Shown piece by piece: positions 48,786 through 60,900 of a stretch of 64,000 bases of DNA. Numbering within the stretch: the stretch's first letter is position 1; each line of letters opens with the position of its first letter. This DNA is from Micromussa lordhowensis (Eukaryota > Cnidaria > Anthozoa > Scleractinia > Lobophylliidae). Below the pieces are notes generated by a model. It was not told where the DNA came from. It saw nothing but the letters and a program-made list of their open reading frames with translations, and did no database searches. The translations under genes were made by a program, and so were the position numbers. The DNA is taken from positions 21,822,573-21,886,572 of the forward strand of contig OZ026606.1 in NCBI GenBank assembly GCA_964020085.1. Reading direction: 5' to 3'.

Positions 48786-48950
48786 ATGACGATTTTGTGG
48801 TCCACTTCGAATTCTACGGAGCTTGCCAGTTCGATCGTCCTTTATGGTTTAGCGCCAAAAAATTATTCTTCAAAAGCAGAGGGAAAGTTTGTGTTATTTA
48901 CAGAAGGTAACCCAGATGGACTAAAATATATTCATCGTGTCGTAATTCAG
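48786..48950 (+). CDS. ACP7: ACP7 right copy exon 1 (5' truncated)
   Basis: 55 codons (MTILWSTSNSTELASSIVLY onward), identical in protein to left codons 55-109. Donor CAG|gtgag. Confidence 0.8.
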
Positions 48951-51900
48951 GTGAGATTATTGAATTGAAAAACAACTACAGAATACGAATTCAGGGCTAC
49001 TTTTGAAGCACTAATATGCGAGTGGCTCGGTGGCCCGACGGCTCGCCAGTTGGTTTCAGTGTTAAAAGGACGAGAAAGGTCGACGGCCCGGTAGTTCTTC
49101 TTAGTATTTAAAGAGGTTTAAAGAACGAGTAAGCTATTTCTTAAGTGGCTCGACATTTCGTGAACGAGTAAGGTATATTTTTAGTGGCTCGGCGGGACCC
49201 GAAAACACTGGCGGTCACTGACCCCCCTGTCCAGTTGGTTTGAGAGTTTAAATGATCAAATAATCAAATTTTTAACCCCTGATATTTTAGGTGTATCACA
49301 TAGAATTCCATGAAAGAATAAAAACGCCGTTTACTGTTTGCAAATACCTGCATTAGTTCCGGAGATATTTAAGTTTGAAAAATGTGTAATTATGCAAATG
49401 GCGACTGATGACGTCATATACTCAACCCAATATTATCTCAAGTATGTAAATAGAGCTATCTTGGCCAATTTGCACCGCAGACCTTTGAAACTTGGCAGGC
49501 TAATAGGTTTATAGGAAACACACCTATGGCTATAAAAAGTCCAGTTCCCATGGCAATTCAATCTTTTCCAGTCCCCACCCGCTTGATTTTGATATGTTGG
49601 TGATTTTCAGCTAGAAAAGCACTAAACGAGGTCACAAACCCTAGCTAACATATTTATATGCCTGCTGGATCATCCATGCGAGGCACCATTTGCAAATATG
49701 AAAATGGAATGCTGAGGGTGGCCAGAAATGCCTTTAATTTTGGGGAGGTCTGGAATCCAGTTTGTTGCCATGGTAACAAAGCTTTTAAGCTTGTATTGTG
49801 GAGTACCTTAAGTGGAATCTTACTGCAAAGAATCAAAGATTTCTGATTCAAATTGCCTGAGAATCTTTTTTCATCATATTGAGCAAAATTAGGTTGAGAA
49901 TATGACATCATCACTTGGCTAATTTGCATATTTTAAAAACTCGAATATCTCTGGAATGAAAAGAGATATTTGAAAAAGTAAACAGTATTTTTCTTCTCAT
50001 ACAGACTACTTGTTTATGTTATAAAATGGCTTCAATAGGAAAGATGCGATTTTTTTTTTATTTAAACATATTTCCTATTGTTTGCCCCAAAAGCACCTAG
50101 GCTTATCAAGGGGGCTGACAATAATACATTAATCAGGCTCAAAAAAAAGACAGACACAAACAGCACACAAAGTTACAACAAATAAATTAGCATAATTACA
50201 AATGTATTAGTTAAACAGTGGCCATCAAAAAGCGATTGGTATTGATTATAAAAGTCTGGACTTTGCGAAATAGAGCACAGTTGATATCATAATTTGCAGA
50301 TTTAACGCCGTACAAAAGAAAATTAAGTTTTTTAGCATCGCTGCTGGATGACCACGTTTCACCCAAAATATTAGCAGCGGAGGTGAGGAGAAGATTACGT
50401 TGGGCGGCATACCTTGGGCAAAACAAAAAGAAGTGTCTCACTGATTCAGTGTCAAGACCGCACTCGAAAAAGGTGACGCACAACGGTTAATTTTAAACAA
50501 ATATTCTCTTAGACAAGAAAACCCAAGTCTTAGACGGGTGTGATCAATAGATGCACGCCTAGAAAAAGAGAAATCAAATAACTTGTTATAGCAATGGGGA
50601 AAGAGGGTTGACCTTAACTTAGCTTTAAAAGTGGGAAGAGATACAGAGTTTCGAACATCTAGGTCCAGAGAATTCCAACCAGTAATGGTGGATGGGAAGA
50701 AAGACTTTTGAAAGCGAGAAGTTCTACACGAAAATTGTGTAAAGTTTTCCCTTGACCTAAGACGATAATGTGTCCGCTCACTAGATAGTTTAGGAAGTAG
50801 GTCACTTAAATAATAAGGTGCAAGATGCTTTACTAATTTGGAATATTTCTTCATCAACTCTTTAATTGTCCTGAATCGTTCATCATAGTACCACTTTAAA
50901 GAACAAGGCACTGACGAGAAAGGTCAACGGCTCACGTGAATATCGATCATCGTGAGTGTTAAATGCTTGCTCCATTGTACTATTCAACTAACAAGCTCTC
51001 AAGTCACTCGAGTTCAATAGTTGGTCTACTTAGTCGTGTACTACTTCTCTTTAGAAGTGGCCATGTATTCTGTAGTTTCCGTACTGACGCAGCTCTGTTA
51101 TGTAATCTTAGTATACCCTAGCTAGCCTCATACTTGGACTGTTGCAAGCCTTTTAGGTGTCACAATAGTGCAAACACAAGCTTTATAGTCAATGATTTGG
51201 GTTCAATATTTCTTCATCAACTCTTTAATTGTCCTGAATCGTTTAATTAGCATAACGAGCATTTCAACAGGTTCTTGACTTATGCCATACCCCCCCTGGG
51301 TTGGGAAGATGGGGGAGGGGGGGGGGGTGAAATGGACCAGAAATTCTACTTTGCTATGCAACTTGGTCACATACAACCACATGAAACCACTCCTTTCTGC
51401 GCCACGCCATAAAACCCAAGGCAATCCTTTCTTTCTCTGTGATACTGCACTTGGTCTCACTTGCCCTCACTTACACTGTAGTGCAGGTGATGCTGTCTTG
51501 GGGTGTTGGTTATCATACATTCTGAGGATGTGGCCAATGAACTTCCAGCACCACAGGTAGATTTGTCCACTGGTGGTACTGTTAGCAGCCCATTTATGAA
51601 TTTCTTCATTTCTTCACAGGCCTTGGGGGCTTACTAATTAAGGATTTTGGAACAAATAGACTTCCTCTTACTTGCATTTTATATCTTTACATTTGACCTC
51701 TTCTATAATCCAAAGATAATCTCTGATGATGACCATTCTCAGTATTTATTATATGGCTACAATAGAACATGCACTCTGATTGGCTGCTGAGCGGGCATTA
51801 TTTTCTTGTAATGACCAGGCATTATAAAAAAAAAATTTTCAATGATAAATTTGACCTAGATCTTGGCGTAATAAAGGTAAAAATTGTCTCATTTTCAAAG

Positions 51901-54900
51901 AAACTGTTTTTACTGTCCCTTCTGGTTTCAATCGCACGGCCAGGGTTTTCTCTGTTCAGTGAACATGGCCTCGAATGATCTCTTGCGCGCGCAGTGCTAA
52001 AAAGTGCTAAAAAGGCCATATAATAAACAACTTATTAACCTCGTCCGTTCAGTCATTACAGGGAAATCTCAGACCTCAGCCCTCAGACCTCAGCCCTGAT
52101 GTACATCAAGGCCTCGGTCTGAGATTTCCCTGTAATGACCTCACTCTCGGTTAAGTGGTATTTATTTAGCCAGTAGAAGGCTGGTTGAGACTAAAACTTT
52201 GAGAGGACACTGCTCTTTCCTCATGCACGCGTCCAGAGGGGGGGGGGGGGGGGGTGTAATTGGGCATGTCCATAGAAGAGCCTACTTATCATTATTGATA
52301 AGCTATAAAACCAGATTCAACAAAAGCCCTTCACATTGCCTTTAACATCGCTCTGAACAGCAGCTTATTAGTCAGGTCTGAAACAGGGTATTGATTTAGG
52401 GTCTGGTCTAAAATGGGGTATCAAATTTTTGGAAAATCCCAGATTTTGGGATACCCACCCAATTTTTCTAGGGGCACCCCTCACTAGCCTTCCTTGAGTC
52501 ATTTAATTTTGAGAAAACTGAAATTCATGTTTATTTTATTTTCCCAGGGTTTAATTCCTGGGAAGAATTATTCATACCGGGTTCAAAGTGGCAGTAATAT
52601 TAGTGAAGGATTTGAATTTACTGCAAAGAGAGATGACGAGGTTAGTCATTATGGTTAATTAATTAAATATGCAATAATTAAATAATAAATTTAAAAATAA
52701 TGCAGACCTTCCCATATCTTAAGCCTGTGCTCTAGAAGCTCCCAGGTGCCACAGGCGATGAGTGATATGAGAAAACAACGAAGCATAAAGCTTTGACTGC
52801 TTCGCATCCATAATTGCTGTTGTTTTGAATCTTTGATTTTTACTTCATGTAAGTAGTTGCAAAATGTTTACATTTTGTGATGCCTTTCATGAAACAAAAC
52901 CAAAAATGCAAACAAACTCTAGAGAGTGTGCAGTACAGACTGGAAATCAGCTCGCGTAATTGTAAAAGTTACGGAGAGAAGCGAAAAACCCGATCTGAAG
53001 AAAGCGATCGAAGAGTTAGTGTTTAAAACAATGGACACTTTTTTTTTTCGAGTTTGCATGTGGTCTTTTGAAACAAAGAAAGTCTCCAATAGCTTTCGCG
53101 ATTTTATTAAACATTTCAAAGGAACAGGTCACAGCAATTTGGTCAGTTTTATTTGTTTCGGCTTCGCGTAATTGTTAAAGTTACGGAGAGAAGCGAAAAA
53201 CCCGATCTGAAGAAAGCGATCGAAGAGTTAGTGTTTAAAACAATGGACCGGGATTTTTCAGTCATTTGGGTTCCCAAACATTTGTTCCCCGTTCAGCTCC
53301 CCACCCATTTCGAGCAAGACACTTATTAAGCACGTTCTTCACCCTCCGTTTTTTCTCTCATGATTAGAACAATAAATGACAGAGTGAGTTACCGGTGTAG
53401 TTTAACCCTACCAGTAGTTTAACCCTACCAGTACTAGTAAAGTACTTTACAAAAAAGAGTAGCAAGCTAACTGTTGTTAGTGTTTTATTGTAAATTAAAT
53501 GAGCCCCTTCAATTCCCCTCCCCCCACAAAAAAAAATCAATTAACATACTTGAAACATTACAGGCGGAGGGGCTACCAGAGGAGTTTCGAGATCATTTGT
53601 CTGAAAAAGGTTTACAAAAAAGAGTAGCAAGCCGATTGCTGGTAGCGTTTTATTGTAAATTAAATGAGCCCCTTAGTTCAATTCTCCCCCTCCCCCTCCC
53701 CCACCCCCCCCCCCCGCCGTCCCCACAAAAAAATCAAACGTACTTGAAACATTACAGGGGGAGGATCTTACCAGAGGATTTTTGAGATCATGACAAATGT
53801 GTCTGAAAACTGGAACACTATGTAGAAAAAAGCCCTGACAAAAATTTGAAGCTTGTCTTTTTACCACGTGCTGCGCACGAGAACACACTGTTGTGGACCA
53901 ATCGTCTCTGATTGATTTGACTGACATGCGCCAATAACTGGTTTAGTCACCGCCTTGCAATTTATTTGCCTCAAGTCGTTCGTCCCGTCAGGTTCGTATT
54001 TAAGGCGTCGCCTTTGAAAACAGAAACCTAAGCTGCCAGGCTATTATTTCAAGCTCACAAATACCAACAAAACAAAATGGGGGAATCTTCTCTCGAGAAG
54101 CGAATGAATGTAAGCTTAAGAAGGGAACGCAAGCCTTCTTGCACGCTCTGTAAAAATCACGGAATGCGATCGAATCTCATTAAAGGACACAAACGTCACT
54201 GTCCTTTCTCGAACTGTGACTGCGAACCATGTGTCAAAGGAAAGCAAAGAAGAGTTGTGATGAGAGAGCAAGTTCGTCTTCGGAGAAAACAGATGAAAGA
54301 AATTGCAAGCTCTTCTAACTATGTTTAATACAACCGTCGAACCAGGGCGAGGTAAGAAAAGTAAAATGTAAGCTAGATGCTTGTTGTTCTTTTCCGCCAG
54401 TGAAGATCTTTTTAAGCCCAATTAATTTAAAGTTCCTTTAAGCTTATAGTTAGGTTCATAAACTGACATCCAGGTAAACCGTCTAGCCTTTGCCAACTAG
54501 TGATGTTGTTTTCATTTTAACTTGCATTTTTGTTTTCTCAGAAGCTGAACAATGTTTACGCAGTTTTGGCAAACTTGTTACACGTTGTAAGCTTACTTTG
54601 GGTTGTTCATTTCAAACTTTGCGTAAACATGAAAAACTGTTCTTGTCAAACCTCGTACATGTAATTGTTTTAGTGCCTTGAGGAATCGTTTGAAAACCGC
54701 ACTCTAATATTTTCTTTCTTAAATTCAATGGGTTTCTTTATCGATTCTTTACTCTACGCTTTAGTTCACTTAGCGTACTGTTTTGATCAATTTGCAGTGA
54801 ATTTTTCCCTTGTCGCGGTGAAAACTGAATTAAGCTCACCTCTCACCAACGAGCACAGAAGCCTCGAGGACGAAAAAGAATTAGCCGTTATGAAACGCAG

Positions 54901-57900
54901 CGGAAGAAACGGAGCCTTGATCCAGAGCGTGTCCAACATTTTGCATCACAGTTCAGCGTTCCTAGACAGCAGTCCTTCAACTGTAGCTCTTGCATGCCAA
55001 CTCCTTTCCAGCTTCAGTGGAATCCTGGAGATATATTCTCGGGTTTTCATTCTTACAACAACTGGCGGCCGGAATTACAACCAGTGTCTTCCTGCCCGAT
55101 CGATCCGCCGACCAGCCCTGGTTTCATGTCCGATAACAGCGCTTTTGTGAAGTACTGCGTCCATTCTCCGAGGACTGAGAGCAACTCTTGTAGATTTGGT
55201 CATTCTTCGTCCGCGGGCCTGCCGCGCTGCTGGCATCGTTTGGAAATCGAGAACAGGGGATGTCAAAACGTTAAAATAACTTCTCGAAGTACTTTCTGAC
55301 GGAATCTTGCATTTTCCCCCTAATTCTGCCTTTAAAAGAAAGTTGACTGTTTTTGTTGACCTTTTATAGAGAGTATAGAAGAAAGTTGACTGAAAATCTG
55401 TTTAAAATCTTTAAATTGTCTGTTCTATTAGAACACGTTTAACTTGTTTCCTCAATGTTACCTTGAGTATAGTTTTGTGTGAACAAAATAGTACTTTTAA
55501 CCAAACATACAGCCCTTTTGTTGAAGGTTCATTGAAGAGGTTGTCATTTTTCCACAATGCTATGAAACAATAATTTGTTTTCCACGCTGGTAAAAATCCT
55601 TAGTTTCGTGACATCTAATAAACGTTTGAAGCAGATAGATAATTTTTGTTTGAAAGTGCAGTCCTTATAATTGCCACCAAATCACGATCGAAGCAATATT
55701 GCCTTGACAGAATGGCGCCCGCTTTCTATCACAACTTTGTATGAACGCTTATAGCTGAGACTAGTTTTTGCTCGATTGTTCCATCTGATCGTCACTCTCC
55801 TTTTTGAGTTAGTACGAGTATTTTGAAGTATGAGGTGGGCATGTCTTTGGTATAGAAACATTGGGAAAACGTTCGGTCCTGTATTGATGCCAGCATAGAT
55901 CGAACCGTTTACCTTTTGCTAGTTTGTATATAGGTAATCAAAAGATTTCGAGTGCAATCTTGGAATAAATAAGCACAAGTAATTTTTTCTAAGACTGCAA
56001 ATAATTGTAATGTGCAATTTGTAGTCTGAAAAAATGTGTGCTCATTTATTCCAAAGTGCACGAGAAAAATAATTTGATTTCTTGTTAATAATATACAAGT
56101 GACAGTTTCTGTCACGCTTCAGTAATTTACGTGACAAATGAAGCGTCAAGTTACTTCAACTATATTGGATAAAAATTTGACATGTGAATCCAAATCATGT
56201 ATGAAAACTAAGCAGTTTTTTTTAACCGTGAAAAGCAGTCTTTATTCACGGTTGAATTGAAGAACTTGACTACAAGTCAAAAGAAGATCTCCCTGCGGTT
56301 TTGATGCGGCTTTCTTTACAACATTTTTTTGAGTAGCTGAAAAACTCTCATCCTCGGAGACCCAGGGGCAGTTAGTGGGGGCGAGAGAAAAATTCGCCCG
56401 AATTTTTCTCTCGCCCCCACTAACTGCCCCTGGGTCTCCGAGGATGAAAAACTCTGTGCTGTGTTCAAGCTTATCTTCGCCGAGAAGAAACTCTTCAACC
56501 CAGCACAAGTTTCTTTAACCAAAATGCCGAGAAACCAAACTAAATTCTGCCAAGAAAAGAATTTTCTCAGCACTGAAGGACATTATTAACTTCCACTAAA
56601 AGCTTCCTGACTTAAGCTTCTTCATTGGACGGTGTACAGGTGAGATTTGCGTTTGTCGCGTTTTGTTTGTGACCTATCTTACCTAATTTCTATAAGGTTT
56701 GTTCTTTCGCAAAAGAAGAATGCTTGCACCTTTCGTTTTCAAAATTAAGATGCGGCAGGTTCTTAGGACGTTTTGTTGGGTGCTTCTTTGCGTTTTGCTT
56801 CGTAGTACTTACGGAAGTATAAAATTTAATTTTTCAACTGGGATTTTGTTGTGCATGTATATTTCAATTCAGTCAAGCCAAGTTTATTTTTTTCTCCTCG
56901 CGGCTTTTGTGTTTATTTCTTATCTTACACACTTCGCGGTAACTACTTTAGTTATTTTTGCTGAGCTTTGTATTTTGCTTTGCTATGAAGTCTTTGCATT
57001 AAAAATTTCGGTAAAGGGTTTCAATCTTCGTGTAATTTTTGTCCGCCATTTTGTTTGTCTGGGCCCAATTTTGTGTGAGTTGTCAATCCTTTTTGCAATC
57101 GATTTCACTTTTTTTCACTGATCAGTGATTGGGGATTAATTGACATGTTCTCAGCCAATCAGAGTGCAGACATTGTTCCTTGTATATTATTATGGAAGTA
57201 ACGGTGCTCTGCTAAAAGGCCCGGATACACGGTTCAACATTGCGCTCAAAATTGCTTGCAACATTTTTTACTCGACGTGGCTACTCGGTTGCAAAATGTC
57301 GAGCAACATTACACGCAATATTTGATGAAACGTACGACGGGCGACATTTGGGTCAGCGGTTAAATTTGAATGTGAGATTTGATTGGCTGAGCGCTGAAAT
57401 TTGTGTCAATGTTGAAGATGGTGGATTCACGAAGAAATTTGTTGCGCGCGATGTTGCAGAAGAAGGACGAAATTCTACTGCTGCAATATTGCGCGCAACA
57501 ATTTTAGGGGTGGATACACGATGCAATTTAGCCATTGCGGGCAATAGGCCATTTCCGAATTACCTTTAGCCTCTTTCTCAAAGCGAGTCTTGGTGCTCAT
57601 CCTTTCATATGAAAATGAGATTTCATTCACATGCAAATTAAACTCATTTTCATATAAATGGTTGTGCATCAGGCCTCGCTTTGAAAGAGAGGCTTTAGGT
57701 AACTCGGAAATGGTCTATTATAGCACCGTGTATCCGGGCCATATTAAGGATTATTATTTATTCAAAATATTTTCAAAGTATTTTCTGATTGGTTAAAGCC
57801 ACACGCATAATTCACCATAGCCAGCTGCTGTTGACCAAATTTGCAAAGAATTTTGTCATATTCAACCGATGACGTCAAAAGTGCAGCCCGCTGCAGATTA

Positions 57901-57957
57901 TTGAACCATTGACATCAAGGTAGGTTTACAAGTTTGAGCGAAGAAAATATAATGAAT

Positions 57958-57988
<31 letters not shown>

Positions 57989-60900
57989 CGATATGAAGAA
58001 TTCTGCAGGTCGAGGAGGGTGCTATCCACCGAGGCCGAAGGCCAAGGTGGATAGCACCCTCCGAGATCATTCAATAATTGCTAAAGAATGTGAGTTTTGT
58101 GAGCAAGGTCTCAAGTGAAATGTCACCGTATTTTTCGTGGACGAATAACAAACAATCAACCATCGCGCGCGTGTCAATCATCACAAAATTTGACCAAGAC
58201 AAAAGAAAAAATACAAAAACTGGGTAGCAAGGTAGAGATGACACATCAAGCCACAAATGGCAACAAACGGAATTCCGTGCATGCCTCACTGTTGGGAGTA
58301 TGTCGGTTGTGGTCCTAATCACACACAAACGACTTTCCTAGCACAGACAAGAACTGATGCGGGAATAGGCCAATTCCGGTATATTAAAATTCAGCCTAAA
58401 ACAATAGACCTCAGCACGAGGCTCCGGGGAATAAACCCCACAAACTCTGTAGTTATTAACTAGAGCATCTTGCTGAGGTCTATTGTCTTAGGCTGAAGTT
58501 TAATGTATCGAAATTGGTCTATTAATGAGCTCGCGCGTGGAAAGAGACGCGCATTTTCCTCGGGCGTCCTCTTAAAACGCAAGTGACCAGACTGCACTAA
58601 GGGGACTCCCCTATAATCAACAGACTGTTTTGGAAACGCTTTCTCTACCTATCGCCAAAATTAACTGCGGTGCTTTGAGAAAGCGCTAATTGCATTCCTC
58701 TACTATTTGCAGGATTGGTCGCCGCAGTTCTTGGTTTATGGAGATATGGGCCGAATTGGTGGGGCGCCCAGTCTTCAACGGCTTATTTCTGAGGCCAGGT
58801 CCGGACATAACACGGCCGTGTTGCATGCTGGCGACTTTGCGTATGACCTAAATACCCAAGGGGGACTGGTAAGCAAAGCTACTATGATCTCCCATGACTT
58901 TAAAATTGAGAGAAATACACCAATTTGATCTAGAACAAATGTTTTACAATTTACTGACGTGAAACCACGGTGAAATACTTCTCGTTTCCTCACGTTTATC
59001 CACATAACTATTAACTAGAGAGGCTCGTCATTGATCTCAGTTGAATGTTGCAATGTTTTTGGTCAGCACAAAATAATGTGGCGATTATCTAACAGAGAAA
59101 TTTCCTTAAGAGCGCAATGGAGTCAAAGCAGATCCGCAAAACCGTCGCAAAGCGCGGGAAAACCAACCCCCGAGAATTACCATGCCATAGACAATACAAC
59201 CAATCAGAACACAGGAAAGGTATTACATCAACCTTCCCATCATGCGCCGCACGTTTGTCGCATTTATTGTGTTACCCACCGTATATTCTATGGCATGGTA
59301 TAAAACGGTTATGCAACGCCTTCTCGTGGCATACCATGGAATATCCCACTTGTCACTTGTATTTTCTTTGTATACACATTCGCTTAAGCCCTAAAGGCTT
59401 GTGTGTATACCGAGAAACTACAAGAGACTCATGGGATATTCCATGGTATACCACTCGAAAGCGCTGCATAACTAGTAAGCAACAGCTGGTTTTGACCCGA
59501 CTCCTGATTGGTCGAGAAATGAGTGTGTTTGTTCTGATTGATTACAACGCACAGGAGGACTTTTTGTTAATCAATTACAGCAGAATTCTGGGAAGGTAGC
59601 AGCAATTAACAACATAATAAAAATAATTAAAAAAGGAACATTTTACAAAGTAGAACTAATGTCACGAGTATGATTAGACACGAGTGCATGAGAGGAAGCT
59701 CTGTAACAATTTTGACGTTTTGGTGAGTAAAAATGTCATGGTTTTGTTTTTTGAGACAAAGAAAAGAACGAGTGTAATTGTAACTAACCAATTTAGGCCC
59801 ATTTACACGACAGAAATTTGGTACAGTTCTGCAGCGAAATTTATCCGTGCAGCGCTGATCCATTTTTTGGTACCCGTAGCATTATCGAAACCGTGTCAAA
59901 CAGTTTCTGTCATTTAAATAGGTCTTTAGAACGCTCATAAATAACGCTTACTATCGAACATGCTGAGAACTAATCAGGTCGGACAATTCTGTGGTAGTTT
60001 TGGATCGTCTGGAAATTAGTTTTTTCTCACTGCCTTCCATATAATTTGTTTCGTTATCTCAAAGAGGCTTTACTGTGATACGAAAACCCTTCTCCTTAGT
60101 GATATGGCACTATAATCTCAATACTTGTGACGCGGTAAGGTGAAAATTCACACTGATCACTACTGACTGATTGTTTCTCGTAGAATGGCGACGCGTTTAT
60201 GAACAGGATTGAGCCCATTGCAGCACGGATTCCTTACATGACGTGTGTTGGAAATCACGGTAACAACTAAACCAGCCAATCAGACGCTAGAACGAAAGCT
60301 GACGAGGGCGCTTTCCATTCGGCACAAAATTCCGGTTAGAATTCCCGGATATTACCAGTCACGAATGGAACAGCATTTTTAGGAATTTACGGAAAAAGAG
60401 GACAACCTCGCGAAGTAGACGCAAAAATGTTTTACCTAGAATTTCCTTTCCATTTCATTTTTCTCCCGGAATTTCCTCTTTTCGGAAATTGAACAATTTC
60501 CGTATTTATTGGAAGCTTTAAATTTCGGTACCATTTGGCCTCATTACAAAATTTTCGGAATATTTGGTTGAATTGAAAGCGCTCTTAATTTTTTAGTGGG
60601 TTTTGTTTGTCTAATCAATTTAAAAGCAATTCCAATGTAATCAAACTCGAGAAAGTTTTTTTTCTACGTCTGTTGATACACAAGTTCGATTTTTATTATC
60701 TGTGCAGCCTCGCTCCAATTCCATTAATCAAGAGAAGATCAAGCACTTACCTTGATCCTCTCTTGCAATAATATGATCACATTTGGGTTTTTTTTCTTTC
60801 TCAAAAAACATTTGGTTTTTGTGCAATATACATTCTGAATGTTCTAGTTGAGTGACAGTTGCGCAAAAACGCTAAACGGGTAAAAGATTTAAAACGATTT

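Larger units (their letters stand above)
48973..51078. mobile_element. Inverted-end element shared by both arms (right copy, split by insertions)
   Basis: Ends aactacagaatacgaattcagggc-type at 48973 and tagaagtggccatgtattct at about 51052. About 1.65 kb of later DNA (49262-50892) lies inside it. Confidence 0.65.

Noticed and set aside
53474..53785. 103-codon ORF with repeated YCKLNEPL
   Set aside because: Arises from the 175-bp tandem duplication; the left arm has no matching frame.
56699..57121. 140-codon hydrophobic ORF
   Set aside because: Low-complexity Phe/Leu-rich reading of T-rich DNA; no splice sites or left-arm counterpart.
59117..59599. 160-codon plus-strand ORF in ACP7 right intron 3
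   Set aside because: Runs through a foldback element shared by both arms, and I see no protein motif.
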